Below, one piece after another: positions 32,853 to 40,688 of a DNA stretch of 52,729 nt. The DNA comes from an uncultured Opitutaceae bacterium (GTDB lineage: Bacteria > Verrucomicrobiota > Verrucomicrobiia > Opitutales > Opitutaceae). The notes below the pieces were generated by a model. That model worked only from the letters and a program-made list of their open reading frames with translations, was not told where the DNA came from and searched no databases. The DNA lies in contig CAISPT010000085.1 of NCBI GenBank assembly GCA_903887455.1, forward strand, positions 1-52,729, in the 5' to 3' direction. The first letter of the stretch is position 1. Each line of letters begins with the position of its first letter. Both the position numbers and the translations under genes were made by a program.

Positions 32853-33439
32853 ACGCGCTCCTTTTCAATAAGTTCACGGTAAAAGCGTTGCAACTTCCGT
32901 CTGGCCCTGAAGGCCCTGACCTTCACCAGGGTCGGGTTCCACCCCGTCAGCTGGCTGATCTCGGCGATCGAGCGCTGCTCGAGGTCCAGGTACTGGATCA
33001 CGATTCTGTCCTCGGGCTTGAGCTGGTCCATGAGCTTGTTGACAAGCTCCTTGGCCGAGGCCGCCTCGTCCGGGGCGACGTCGCGCTCGTTGGTGATCAC
33101 GGAGTCCAGCACATCGGCCTCGCCCTCCGATAGGTCGGCCCAGCGGAGCTCAGGCCTGCGCTTCTGCGCGCGAAGGTGGTCGATGCACGTCGTCACCGCT
33201 ATCCTCGAGACCCAGTGGGTGAAGGGCACGGCGCCCTGGTACTGGTCGATGCGGGTGAACATCTTCATGAAGACCTCCTGGGCGAGGTCCTCCTCGGCGA
33301 CCCTCCGGGGAAGGTGGGCGCGGACGATCCGGATAACCAGGGGGTGGAGGTGTTCCACGAGCTCTCGCGCAGCAGTCTGATCGCGCCTGCGAACGCGACC
33401 AAGGCAGCCAGCCAGATCAAACGACTGGTCGTCAGGCAT
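32849..33439 (-). CDS. ECF-type RNA polymerase sigma factor
   Basis: A 196-residue sigma70-family protein. Region 2 includes VAEEDLAQEVFMKMFTRIDQY (core-binding/-10 recognition) and HWVSRIAVTTCIDHLRAQKRRPEL; region 4 includes QLKPEDRIVIQYLDLEQRSIAEISQLTGWNPTLVKVRAFRARRKL, the -35-reading helix-turn-helix. No fused anti-sigma domain. It heads a leftward unit with two small membrane proteins. The start at 33439 follows an ~90-bp gap; an auto-regulated promoter there would be expected, but none was recognised with confidence. Confidence 0.92.
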   Translation of the reverse strand: MPDDQSFDLAGCLGRVRRRDQTAARELVEHLHPLVIRIVRAHLPRRVAEEDLAQEVFMKMFTRIDQYQGAVPFTHWVSRIAVTTCIDHLRAQKRRPELRWADLSEGEADVLDSVITNERDVAPDEAASAKELVNKLMDQLKPEDRIVIQYLDLEQRSIAEISQLTGWNPTLVKVRAFRARRKLQRFYRELIEKERV

Positions 33440-33528
33440 AGGTTAATGGAGGCAACATCGTACACATACTGCAAGACGCCGGTGGGGGCGCCCCGGTTAC
33501 CACCTCCTCTGAACCACCCGTACGGCCG

Positions 33529-35481
33529 CTAGATGCTCCTGAAGTCGCCGGGCCTCAACGGGAAGAGCGGGCGCCCCAGGCGCTTGGAGCTCACCCTCTC
33601 GAGCTCGAGCGCCACCGTGTAGTTGTGCGTCACGAAGCGCAGGAGCTCGTTTCGGGGGATGCTAAGGCAGCGGGTTCCGTGGTGGGCCGCGACCGTGGCG
33701 TTTGAGGAGCTGTTCTGCATGAGTCCGATCTCGCCGAAGAACTCCCCGGCGTGGATGGTGGAGAGTATCCGGCGCTCGCGCGACACCTTGGCGTCGCCCT
33801 GGAAGATGACGAAAAACTCCGGCACGGTCTGGCCCTCGCCGAGGATGATCTCGCCGGGAACATAGCCCCGTATGGCCGACAGCCGCGCGAAGCGGTTCAC
33901 CGCCTGGATGTGCCAGTTCTGGCAGAGGGAGATCCGCCGCAGGAAGGGCAGCTTTAGCACGGTGTCGGTGAGCATCTCCTGGGACACCCTTGCCACAATG
34001 AGCCGCTCGGCCGCCGCGCGGTCGAGCGTGAGGAGCGTCAGTGGCGTGATCGACCGGACGACGTATCCCGGGAACTTGGGGTCGGCCAGGTCGTGAAGGC
34101 CGATGATGTCGCCCTCGCTCAAGACCTGGACCTGTACCGTCCTGCCAGTGGGAAGCTCCCGGCGAAGGCTCACCTTGCCGCTCACGATCATCGAGACCTG
34201 GGTGACCGTCCCACAGCTCTCGGAGACCTTTCGGAACGGTCCGATCCGCTTGATCGCCATGGCCCTGGCGAGCTCCACCCGCTGGGGCGGCTGCAGGGTT
34301 CCGAGCATCGGGGAAAGGGACAGGAGCTTCACGCGGCCGGACTCGTCGAGCGTGGACCGATCCGTGCCGAACCAGCGCTGGCGCCACAGCCGCAGGGTGT
34401 CCCTGCGGGCGCGGCCGCGCTCGCGGGCCCAGTGGTAGAACTCCCAACAGAAGTAGGCGACGCCGAGCACGACCAGCGAGCCGACGATGCCGGTGGCAAT
34501 CAGCGGGCCGTTCGCGCGCCAGAACGCCATCGTGAACGCGGGCGTCGAGCCGAGGCGCTCGACCCAGTAGACGATGCACAGGGTCCAGAGGATCGCGTAG
34601 CCGATGCGCACCCACGTGGTCGACTGGAAGAGCGCCTTCCTCAGGAGCTTCAGCCGCATCTGCGGCGTGAGGTTCGGGGGAAAGACGTAGTTGTGTTCGG
34701 CATCGCTCGAGGCCTTCTCGTTGTCGACCCGGATCAGCGAGGCGAGCGTCCCGCCGAAGATGGGCCGCACCGCGAGTATGAGCCCCACGAGGGAGAGAAA
34801 CCCCCACTCAGGCTTGTGCCAGGCCGCAATACCCGCCGAGGCCGCAAGCGCCGTCGGGATGGCGAGGGCGACCAGCGTCTGGGTGCTCCGGGGCATCATC
34901 ACGATGTCGTCGGTGTCCACGAAGAAGTGCGGGGGGACCTCGATCCAGCCCCACCTTGGCCTGTAGACCTCTCCGCCAGCCCCGCGCACCATGCAGGCCG
35001 CAAGGAACTCGCCGAAGCTGAGCGTCGCGCTCAGGAGCACCACGCTCGCCAGTACATCGACAACCGTGGTCGGGACCTTGGGGTGGAAGACGAGCGCCAT
35101 CAGGATACCGGCGCAGAAGAGGATCGTCAGGGGCCGTGTGAGGACGCTGGGCCTTACCGCCCAGTTCCAGTCGTTTGCGAGCACCGGCTCCGGGCCGATG
35201 TCGGGCTCGAGCAGGATGTCGGCCCTCATCGCCTTCAGGATCAGCTCGTAGAACTCGCCGAGCGGCAGGCAGTGCCTGTCCAGGATCGCCGAGCCCAGAA
35301 CCGAGGGGACCATCCTCGGCTTCTCAAATTGCTGCAGGATGTGCCACTGCTCGGGTGTGACCTTCAGGTACGTCTTCGCTGGGACGTTCTTCAGGACGTA
35401 GAGGCCGTTGATCAGGTCGCTGCGCTTGATCTGCGGCGCAAGGCAGAGGGTCTGAGCCGACAGGATGAGGTTGATGTCCAT
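33529..35481 (-). CDS. Membrane protein: PqqD-like, degenerate M50-like, tandem CNBD
   Basis: A 650-residue fusion. N-terminus (~15-110): GLYVLKNVPAKTYLKVTPEQWHILQQF resembles the PqqD-like/winged-helix region found before some M50 peptidases. Membrane part (~115-350): LSFGEFLAACMVRGAGGEVYRP sits where M50 proteins have HExxH, but no metal ligand remains; VDTDDIVMMPRSTQTLVALAIP matches the D-x-x-x-x-x-P motif region. C-terminus (~390-630): two CNBDs; the second has AGEFFGEIGLMQNSSSNATV, with the cNMP phosphate-contact Arg replaced. Downstream (10 bp) of a response regulator. Probably a non-proteolytic, ligand-responsive membrane protein. Confidence 0.55.
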   Translation of the reverse strand: MDINLILSAQTLCLAPQIKRSDLINGLYVLKNVPAKTYLKVTPEQWHILQQFEKPRMVPSVLGSAILDRHCLPLGEFYELILKAMRADILLEPDIGPEPVLANDWNWAVRPSVLTRPLTILFCAGILMALVFHPKVPTTVVDVLASVVLLSATLSFGEFLAACMVRGAGGEVYRPRWGWIEVPPHFFVDTDDIVMMPRSTQTLVALAIPTALAASAGIAAWHKPEWGFLSLVGLILAVRPIFGGTLASLIRVDNEKASSDAEHNYVFPPNLTPQMRLKLLRKALFQSTTWVRIGYAILWTLCIVYWVERLGSTPAFTMAFWRANGPLIATGIVGSLVVLGVAYFCWEFYHWARERGRARRDTLRLWRQRWFGTDRSTLDESGRVKLLSLSPMLGTLQPPQRVELARAMAIKRIGPFRKVSESCGTVTQVSMIVSGKVSLRRELPTGRTVQVQVLSEGDIIGLHDLADPKFPGYVVRSITPLTLLTLDRAAAERLIVARVSQEMLTDTVLKLPFLRRISLCQNWHIQAVNRFARLSAIRGYVPGEIILGEGQTVPEFFVIFQGDAKVSRERRILSTIHAGEFFGEIGLMQNSSSNATVAAHHGTRCLSIPRNELLRFVTHNYTVALELERVSSKRLGRPLFPLRPGDFRSI

Positions 35482-35491
35482 CAGCGTCGGC

Positions 35492-35917
35492 TCAGGTCAC
35501 CGGGTTCACCCCGCCGACAGAATCCACGACAGCGGCCACAAGCTGCTTGTTCTCGAAGGGCTTCGCCAGGAAGCGGTGCTCCCGGAGATCAGTCGGCCAC
35601 CACGAAACGTCGGTCAGGTGCCCGCTGATGAAGATCACGTTCAGGTTCGGGATGCGGGCGCACAGGCGCCGCACCAACTCGAGCCCGTCGACACGGGGCA
35701 TGAGCACGTCGCAGATCACCACCGAGGGGATCGTCGACGAGGTCTTTATCGTCTCGAGCGCCTCAGCGGCGCCCTCCGCAAGGACGACGTTCCAGCCCGC
35801 GGACTTGAGCACGATATTGATCAGCTGCCTCATGGAGGGCTCGTCGTCCACGACGAGGATCCAAGGGGCGTCGGTCTGGCCGGGCCTGGGGGGAAGGTTC
35901 TCTAGGTCGGCGGTCAT
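35492..35917 (-). CDS. Stand-alone CheY-like response regulator
   Basis: A 141-residue receiver domain with no output domain. Acidic pocket D24-D25 (LVVDDEPSMR), phospho-acceptor D70 (VVICDVLMPRVDG), Ser in FISGH and Lys in LAKPF are all present. The start at 35917 gives MTADLENLPPRPG; upstream frame sequence is not typical. The pair lies 10 bp from the M50/CNBD-like gene and is likely cotranscribed with it. A kinase partner is not in the window; the CheX protein could dephosphorylate such a regulator, but this is speculation. Confidence 0.85.
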   Translation of the reverse strand: MTADLENLPPRPGQTDAPWILVVDDEPSMRQLINIVLKSAGWNVVLAEGAAEALETIKTSSTIPSVVICDVLMPRVDGLELVRRLCARIPNLNVIFISGHLTDVSWWPTDLREHRFLAKPFENKQLVAAVVDSVGGVNPVT

Positions 35918-36355
35918 GCGGAGTGTCTCACGTGGATTGAAGGGCTGAGAAGCATCGACAGTGTTAATGACGGAGCGTGCCCGACACCGTCCATTGGAAC
36001 AACTACGCATCGGGTCCCGGGTCATTGTCCATCAACAGCTTAAAAATTTTAGCAGGTTACGGACGGGAACCGCGCGCAAGTGGGCGCCATACGGGACAGC
36101 CCGGCCTACCCGAATCCCGGTGCTGCTCCCGTGCCTCGACCGCTTGACTTTGGGGTCTGGCGGCCGATGTATGGGCATAGAGATGGTATCCGCCTCCCAG
36201 GCCCTTCGACTTACTTTCGCGCACGACCTGTAAAGGACGCCGCGTAGCGGCGGGTCGTGCGTAGGCCTCTTCGAGCGTTTCCCGCCCCGGTCGGTGCCGA
36301 CCGCACGGGCGTTGTACTCCCGTCAGAAACCAGCCAATCTCAATATTCCGATCCC
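35918..36355. promoter_or_regulatory. Divergent intergenic region and structured leuA leader
   Basis: This 438-bp gap separates the response regulator from leuA. TTGACT (36144-36149) is a fair -35 box. A 16-residue reading frame MVSASQALRLTFAHDL (36183-36233) has a TAA stop inside a hairpin: CGCACGACC (36220-36228) with GGTCGTGCG (36253-36261), nested around CGCCGC-GTA-GCGGCG (36238-36252). A second palindrome CGGTCGG-TG-CCGACCG is at 36288-36303. Leader-peptide attenuation is possible: three Leu in 16 codons. Confidence 0.4.
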
Positions 36356-38026
36356 ATGCAGCCCGCCCCCGTCACAAAATACGCACCCTTTCCGCAGGTA
36401 CCCCTGCCCAACCGCCAGTGGCCCAACCGCACGATCACGCGCCCTCCCATTTGGTGCAGCGTCGATCTGCGCGACGGAAACCAGGCCCTGGCGCAGCCGA
36501 TGAGCGTCGAGGAGAAGGTCGAGTACTTCGACATGCTCGTGCGCATCGGCTTTAAGGAGATCGAGGTCGGATTCCCCTCCGCCTCCCAGATCGAGTTCGA
36601 CTTCACCCGGCGCCTAATTGAGGAGAAGCGCATCCCCGACGACGTCGCGATCCAGATCCTGTGCCAGTGCAGGGAGGACCTGATCACTCGCTCGCTCGAG
36701 GCCGTAAAGGGGGCGAAGAACGTGATATTCCACCTCTACAACTCGACCTCGCCGAAGCAGCGCGAGTACGTCTTCAACCTCCCGAAGGCGGAGATTGTCC
36801 AGATCCCGGTTCGGGCGATCACCCAGCTCAAGCGCGACGCCGCGCCGCTGGTGGCCTCCGGCACCCAGCTGCGGCTTGAATACTCGCCCGAGAGCTTCAC
36901 GAGCACCGAGCTCGAGTTCGCCCTCGAGATCTGCGAGGCCGTCTCCGACGTCTGGGGGCCGACCCCGGACAACAAGATCATCCTGAACCTGCCGGCGACC
37001 GTCGAGTACGCCACGCCCAACGTGCACGCCGACCAGATCGAGTGGATGTGCACGCACCTGACCCGGAGGGACTCGACCATCGTGTCCCTGCACACCCACA
37101 ACGACCGGGGGACCGGGGTCGCCGCCACCGAGCTCGCGCTCCTGGCGGGCGCCGACCGCGTCGAGGGGACGCTCTTTGGCAACGGGGAGCGCACCGGCAA
37201 TCTGGACATCGTGACCGTCGCGCTGAACCTCTACACCCACGGGGTCCACCCCGGCCTCGACTTGAGCGACCTGAACGGGATCAGGGACGTCTACGAGCGC
37301 TGCACGCGCCTGGAGGTGCCGCCGCGCCAGCCCTACGCCGGCGAGCTCGTCTTTACCGCCTTTAGCGGCTCGCACCAGGACGCGATCAAGAAGTCCCTGC
37401 CGCACCAGAAGCCGGGCAAGCCCTGGGACGTGATCTACATCCCGATCGACCCGGCCGACATCGGCAGAAGCTACCGCGCCATCATCCGGATCAACTCGCA
37501 GTCGGGCAAGGGCGGTGTCGCCTACGTCCTCGAGCAGGACTTCGGGTTCCAGCTGCCGAAGCTCATGCACAAGGAGATCGGCAAGGTCGTGAACGACCTC
37601 GCCGACTCGAAGGGCACGGAGCTGACGGCCGACGAGATCAGGGAGGCGTTCCAGGCGGAGTACCTCTCGCGCACCGCCCCGGTATCCCTGGAGCACTTCA
37701 AGACCACGGAGCGCGACTCCACGGTGAAGTGCGAGGCGCGGATCACGGTCGACGGCAAGCCCCACGCGCTCACCGGCTCGGGGAACGGCCCGATCGACGC
37801 CTTCGTGAAGGCGCTCGCCTCGACAAGCCTGCCCCGGTTCGACGTCCTCAACTACTCCGAGCACTCGCTCGGGGCCGGCGCAGAGGCGAAGGCCGTGAGC
37901 TACATCCAGGTGAAGCTCGAGCGCGGGTCCGCGTTCTTCGGCGCGGGCATCGACACCAACATCGAGCTGGCCTCGATCAAGGCGATCGTGAGCGCGCTCA
38001 ACCGCGCCCTGCGGCCGGCCAAATGA
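36356..38026 (+). CDS. leuA: 2-isopropylmalate synthase
   Basis: A 556-residue enzyme condensing acetyl-CoA with 2-oxoisovalerate, the first step of leucine synthesis. The start at 36356 gives MQPAPVTKYAPFPQVPLPNRQWPNRTITRPPIWCSVDLRDGNQAL, the yeast/Corynebacterium type (LeuA2) N-terminus. The metal-binding R-D-G-N is in VDLRDGNQAL and SLHTHNDRGTGVAATELALLAGADRVEGTLFGNGERTGN is the active-site half. The C-terminal allosteric domain (from ~430) is present, so leucine feedback is expected. It overlaps rlmN by 4 bp (ATGA). Confidence 0.96.
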   Translation: MQPAPVTKYAPFPQVPLPNRQWPNRTITRPPIWCSVDLRDGNQALAQPMSVEEKVEYFDMLVRIGFKEIEVGFPSASQIEFDFTRRLIEEKRIPDDVAIQILCQCREDLITRSLEAVKGAKNVIFHLYNSTSPKQREYVFNLPKAEIVQIPVRAITQLKRDAAPLVASGTQLRLEYSPESFTSTELEFALEICEAVSDVWGPTPDNKIILNLPATVEYATPNVHADQIEWMCTHLTRRDSTIVSLHTHNDRGTGVAATELALLAGADRVEGTLFGNGERTGNLDIVTVALNLYTHGVHPGLDLSDLNGIRDVYERCTRLEVPPRQPYAGELVFTAFSGSHQDAIKKSLPHQKPGKPWDVIYIPIDPADIGRSYRAIIRINSQSGKGGVAYVLEQDFGFQLPKLMHKEIGKVVNDLADSKGTELTADEIREAFQAEYLSRTAPVSLEHFKTTERDSTVKCEARITVDGKPHALTGSGNGPIDAFVKALASTSLPRFDVLNYSEHSLGAGAEAKAVSYIQVKLERGSAFFGAGIDTNIELASIKAIVSALNRALRPAK

Positions 38027-39141
38027 GGTTCGAGCCCGCCAAGCGCCCGCTCACGGGCGAGACGCTAGAGTCCCTGGCCACCGCGCTCGCCGGCATCGGC
38101 GAGAAGCCTTTCCGTGCGACGCAGATCCTTGACTGGGTCTACAAGAAGCGGGCGCGGTCCTGGGACGACATGACCAACCTGCCGAAGGCGCTCAGGTCAT
38201 GGCTCGAAGCGGAGTTCACGCTCATGCCGGCTTCCCTGGTCCTCAACCGCCACTCGGCCGACGTGACGGACAAGCTCCTCCTGGAGCTCGAGGACAAGTC
38301 GCTAATCGAGACCGTCATCATACGCGCACCCCAGGACGGGGTCGGGCCCGACCACTCCCGGAAGACAATCTGCATCTCCACGCAGGTCGGCTGCGCGATG
38401 GGTTGCGTCTTCTGCGCGAGCGGGCTTGCCGGGCTCAAGCGCGACATGAGCGCCGGGGAAATCGTGGCCCAGCTGCTGCAGGTTTGCTACGCCGAGGACC
38501 TGAGGACGCCGAGGGCCAGGTCCGAGCTCGCCTCCTTCGACAACATCGTGGTCATGGGCATGGGCGAGCCGCTCGCCAACTACGACGCCCTGATCCGCGC
38601 GCTCACGATCGTGAACGCCCCTTGGGGCCTCGGCTTCGGGGCCCGGCGCATCACGGTGTCCACGAGCGGGCTCGTGCCGAAGATCATCATGCTCGCCGAC
38701 GAGCCCATCGGCTTCCGACTTGCGATTTCGCTGCACGGGGCGACCGACGAGGTGCGCTCGCAGATCATGCCGGTCAACAAGGCCTTCCCCCTTGCCAAGC
38801 TGATCCCCGCGGTGAAGACCTTCACGGAGCGGCACGGCAGGATGGTGACTCTCGAGTTCATCCTAATCGCCGATGTGAACGACTCGCTGGACCAGGCGCG
38901 CCGGCTCCGGGACATCGCTCTCGACCTCCACGCCCACGTGAACCTGATACCGTACAACACGGTGGAGGGCCTTCCATGGAAGAGGCCGGAGGTCGCAAAG
39001 CAGGTGGCCTTCGCCGAGGTCCTGGACCGCAGCGGCGTGTCCGTCACCCTCCGTCGTGAGAAGGGCCACGACATCGCGGCTGCCTGCGGGCAACTCCGGC
39101 TCAAGACCGAGCGCGAGCGCGAGGCCGCCCCTTTTCATTAA
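38023..39141 (+). CDS. rlmN: 23S rRNA (adenine-C2)/tRNA methyltransferase RlmN
   Basis: A 372-residue radical-SAM enzyme methylating C2 of adenosine in 23S rRNA (A2503) and some tRNAs. The 4Fe-4S cysteine motif CAMGCVFC is at 124-131 (C124, C128, C131), with PLANYDALIRAL, VSTSGLVPKI and SLHGATDEVRSQIMPVNKAFPL typical of RlmN. The methyl-carrying C-terminal Cys lies in AAACGQLRLK. The start at 38023 overlaps the leuA stop (ATGA). No Cfr-like antibiotic-resistance specificity can be argued, and the length suits RlmN. Confidence 0.95.
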   Translation: MRFEPAKRPLTGETLESLATALAGIGEKPFRATQILDWVYKKRARSWDDMTNLPKALRSWLEAEFTLMPASLVLNRHSADVTDKLLLELEDKSLIETVIIRAPQDGVGPDHSRKTICISTQVGCAMGCVFCASGLAGLKRDMSAGEIVAQLLQVCYAEDLRTPRARSELASFDNIVVMGMGEPLANYDALIRALTIVNAPWGLGFGARRITVSTSGLVPKIIMLADEPIGFRLAISLHGATDEVRSQIMPVNKAFPLAKLIPAVKTFTERHGRMVTLEFILIADVNDSLDQARRLRDIALDLHAHVNLIPYNTVEGLPWKRPEVAKQVAFAEVLDRSGVSVTLRREKGHDIAAACGQLRLKTEREREAAPFH

Positions 39142-39152
39142 GAAAATTCATC

Positions 39153-39183
39153 TTGAAAGGTGGATGGAACTAAGGGCTACATA
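39153..39183 (+). promoter_or_regulatory. Possible promoter for the gld-type ABC cluster
   Basis: TTGAAA (39153-39158) and TACATA (39178-39183) are separated by 19 bp, slightly long, in the 90-bp gap after rlmN. This gap is AT-richer than its flanks. It gives a short leader of ~45 nt before the ABC ATPase start. Confidence 0.3.
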
Positions 39184-39231
39184 TCCGTTTCATACGGGGC
39201 GTCAGCTCCAGTTTCCCCTTCTTTTCACACC

Positions 39232-39954
39232 ATGATTGATGTCAAAGGCCTCGTAAAATCCTACGGACCAAAGCGCGCGGTGGATGGCGTCAGCTTCACC
39301 GTGAAACGCGGCGAGATCCTGGGCTTCCTAGGGCCCAACGGCGCAGGTAAGTCGACGACCATGAAGATGATAACCGGCTATGTACGGCCGGACGAGGGCA
39401 CGGCCCGCGTGGACGGTGTCGATGTCCAGGAGGACCCGGTGGGCGTGAAGCGCCGGATCGGCTACCTGCCGGAGAACGCGCCAGCCTATCCTGAGATGAC
39501 CGTTCAGGAATTCCTGCGATTCATCGCCGAGGTCCGGGGCTACAGCGACCCCAAGGCTCGCGACTCGCAGGTGGAGCGCGCGATAGCCCTCACCCACCTT
39601 TCCTCGGCCCGAGGCCAGACCATCGAGACCCTGTCGAAGGGGTACAAGCAGCGGGTCGGCTTCGCGCAGGCGCTCCTCCACGACCCAGCGGTGCTAATCC
39701 TCGACGAGCCCACCGACGGCCTCGACCCAAACCAGAAGAACGAGGTGCGCTCCCTGATCAAGAGCATGGCCGTCGAGAAGGCGGTCATCCTCTCCACCCA
39801 CATCTTGGAGGAGGTCGAGGCGATCTGCACGCGCGTCATCATCATCTCCCGCGGCCGGGTGGTCGCCGACGAGTCGCCCGCGGCGCTCCTCGCCCGCAAG
39901 CCCGGAGCGAGGATGGACGAGATCTTCAGGAGCCTCACCGACACCGACGTATGA
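39232..39954 (+). CDS. ABC transporter ATP-binding protein, GldA-like
   Basis: A 240-residue ABC ATPase. Walker A is GPNGAGKST (34-42), the signature is LSKGYKQRVGFAQALLHDP (unusual SKGYK in place of SGGQ), Walker B is VLILDEPTDGLDPNQ, and the H-loop is STH. Start at 39232 (MIDVKGLVKSYG). With the permease and GldG-like genes it matches the GldA/GldF/GldG cluster known from gliding Bacteroidetes and present in many non-gliding bacteria. The cargo is unknown. It overlaps the permease gene by 4 bp. Confidence 0.93.
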   Translation: MIDVKGLVKSYGPKRAVDGVSFTVKRGEILGFLGPNGAGKSTTMKMITGYVRPDEGTARVDGVDVQEDPVGVKRRIGYLPENAPAYPEMTVQEFLRFIAEVRGYSDPKARDSQVERAIALTHLSSARGQTIETLSKGYKQRVGFAQALLHDPAVLILDEPTDGLDPNQKNEVRSLIKSMAVEKAVILSTHILEEVEAICTRVIIISRGRVVADESPAALLARKPGARMDEIFRSLTDTDV

Positions 39955-40676
39955 AACAGGTCAAATCCATCTTCAAACGGGAGTTCGCCGGGTACTTCAG
40001 GACGCCCGTGGCGTACGTCTTCCTCGTCGCGTTCCTGATGATCTCCGTGGCGCTCAGCTACTCGCGCTTCGGCGGCTTCTTCAAGGCGGGGATCGCCAGC
40101 CTCGACGCGTACTTCGGCTTCTTCCCCTGGCTTTTCCTCTTCATCGTGCCGGCGGTCGGCATGCGCCTCTGGTCCGAGGAGAAGCGCTCGGGGACGGCCG
40201 AGCTCCTCTTCACGCTCCCCGTGACAACGCTCGAGGCCGTGGTCGGCAAGTTCCTCGCGGGGTGGGCCTTCCTCGCCCTCGCGGTCCTGCTGAGCTTCCC
40301 AATGGCGCTCACGATCGGCTACCTGGGCAGCCCCGACTGGGGCGTCGTGGGGACCAGCTATCTCGGGGCGATCCTGATGGCCGGCGGGTTCCTCGGGGTG
40401 TGCTCCCTCACCTCGGCGCTCACCAAGAACCAGGTCGTGAGCTTCGTGATCAGCCTCTGCGTGTGTGCGGTCCTCGTTTTCCTCGGGTACAGCGGCTTTA
40501 CGAGCTTCCTCGAGGGCTTCCTGCCGGTCGGCGTCTCCGACGCCGTCTCCAACTTCAGCTTCATCACCCACTTCAACCCCATGGTCCGGGGCATCGTCGA
40601 CCTGAAGGACGTCGCGTTCTTCGTCTCGCTGATCGGGTTCACCCTCTTCCTGAACGTTGTCGCCCTCGAGCGCTAG
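39951..40676 (+). CDS. ABC-2 type permease, GldF-like
   Basis: A 241-residue six-helix permease. IFKREFAGYFRTPVAYVFLVAFLMI and MRLWSEEKRSGTAELLFTLPVTTLEAVVGKF are hallmarks of GldF/NosY-like ABC-2 permeases. It starts in the last codon of the ATPase gene. Membrane half of the transporter, with the GldG-like protein as accessory. Confidence 0.92.
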   Translation: MKQVKSIFKREFAGYFRTPVAYVFLVAFLMISVALSYSRFGGFFKAGIASLDAYFGFFPWLFLFIVPAVGMRLWSEEKRSGTAELLFTLPVTTLEAVVGKFLAGWAFLALAVLLSFPMALTIGYLGSPDWGVVGTSYLGAILMAGGFLGVCSLTSALTKNQVVSFVISLCVCAVLVFLGYSGFTSFLEGFLPVGVSDAVSNFSFITHFNPMVRGIVDLKDVAFFVSLIGFTLFLNVVALER

Positions 40677-40688
40677 AAAGGCAAAGCC

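Noticed and set aside
33529-35481. Active M50 site-2 protease
   Set aside because: No HExxH or equivalent metal ligands in the membrane segment at the expected site (LSFGEFLA).
35961-36233. 90-residue frame upstream of leuA as a protein-coding gene
   Set aside because: No homology-like pattern and it crosses hairpins; only its last 16 codons are kept as a possible leader peptide.
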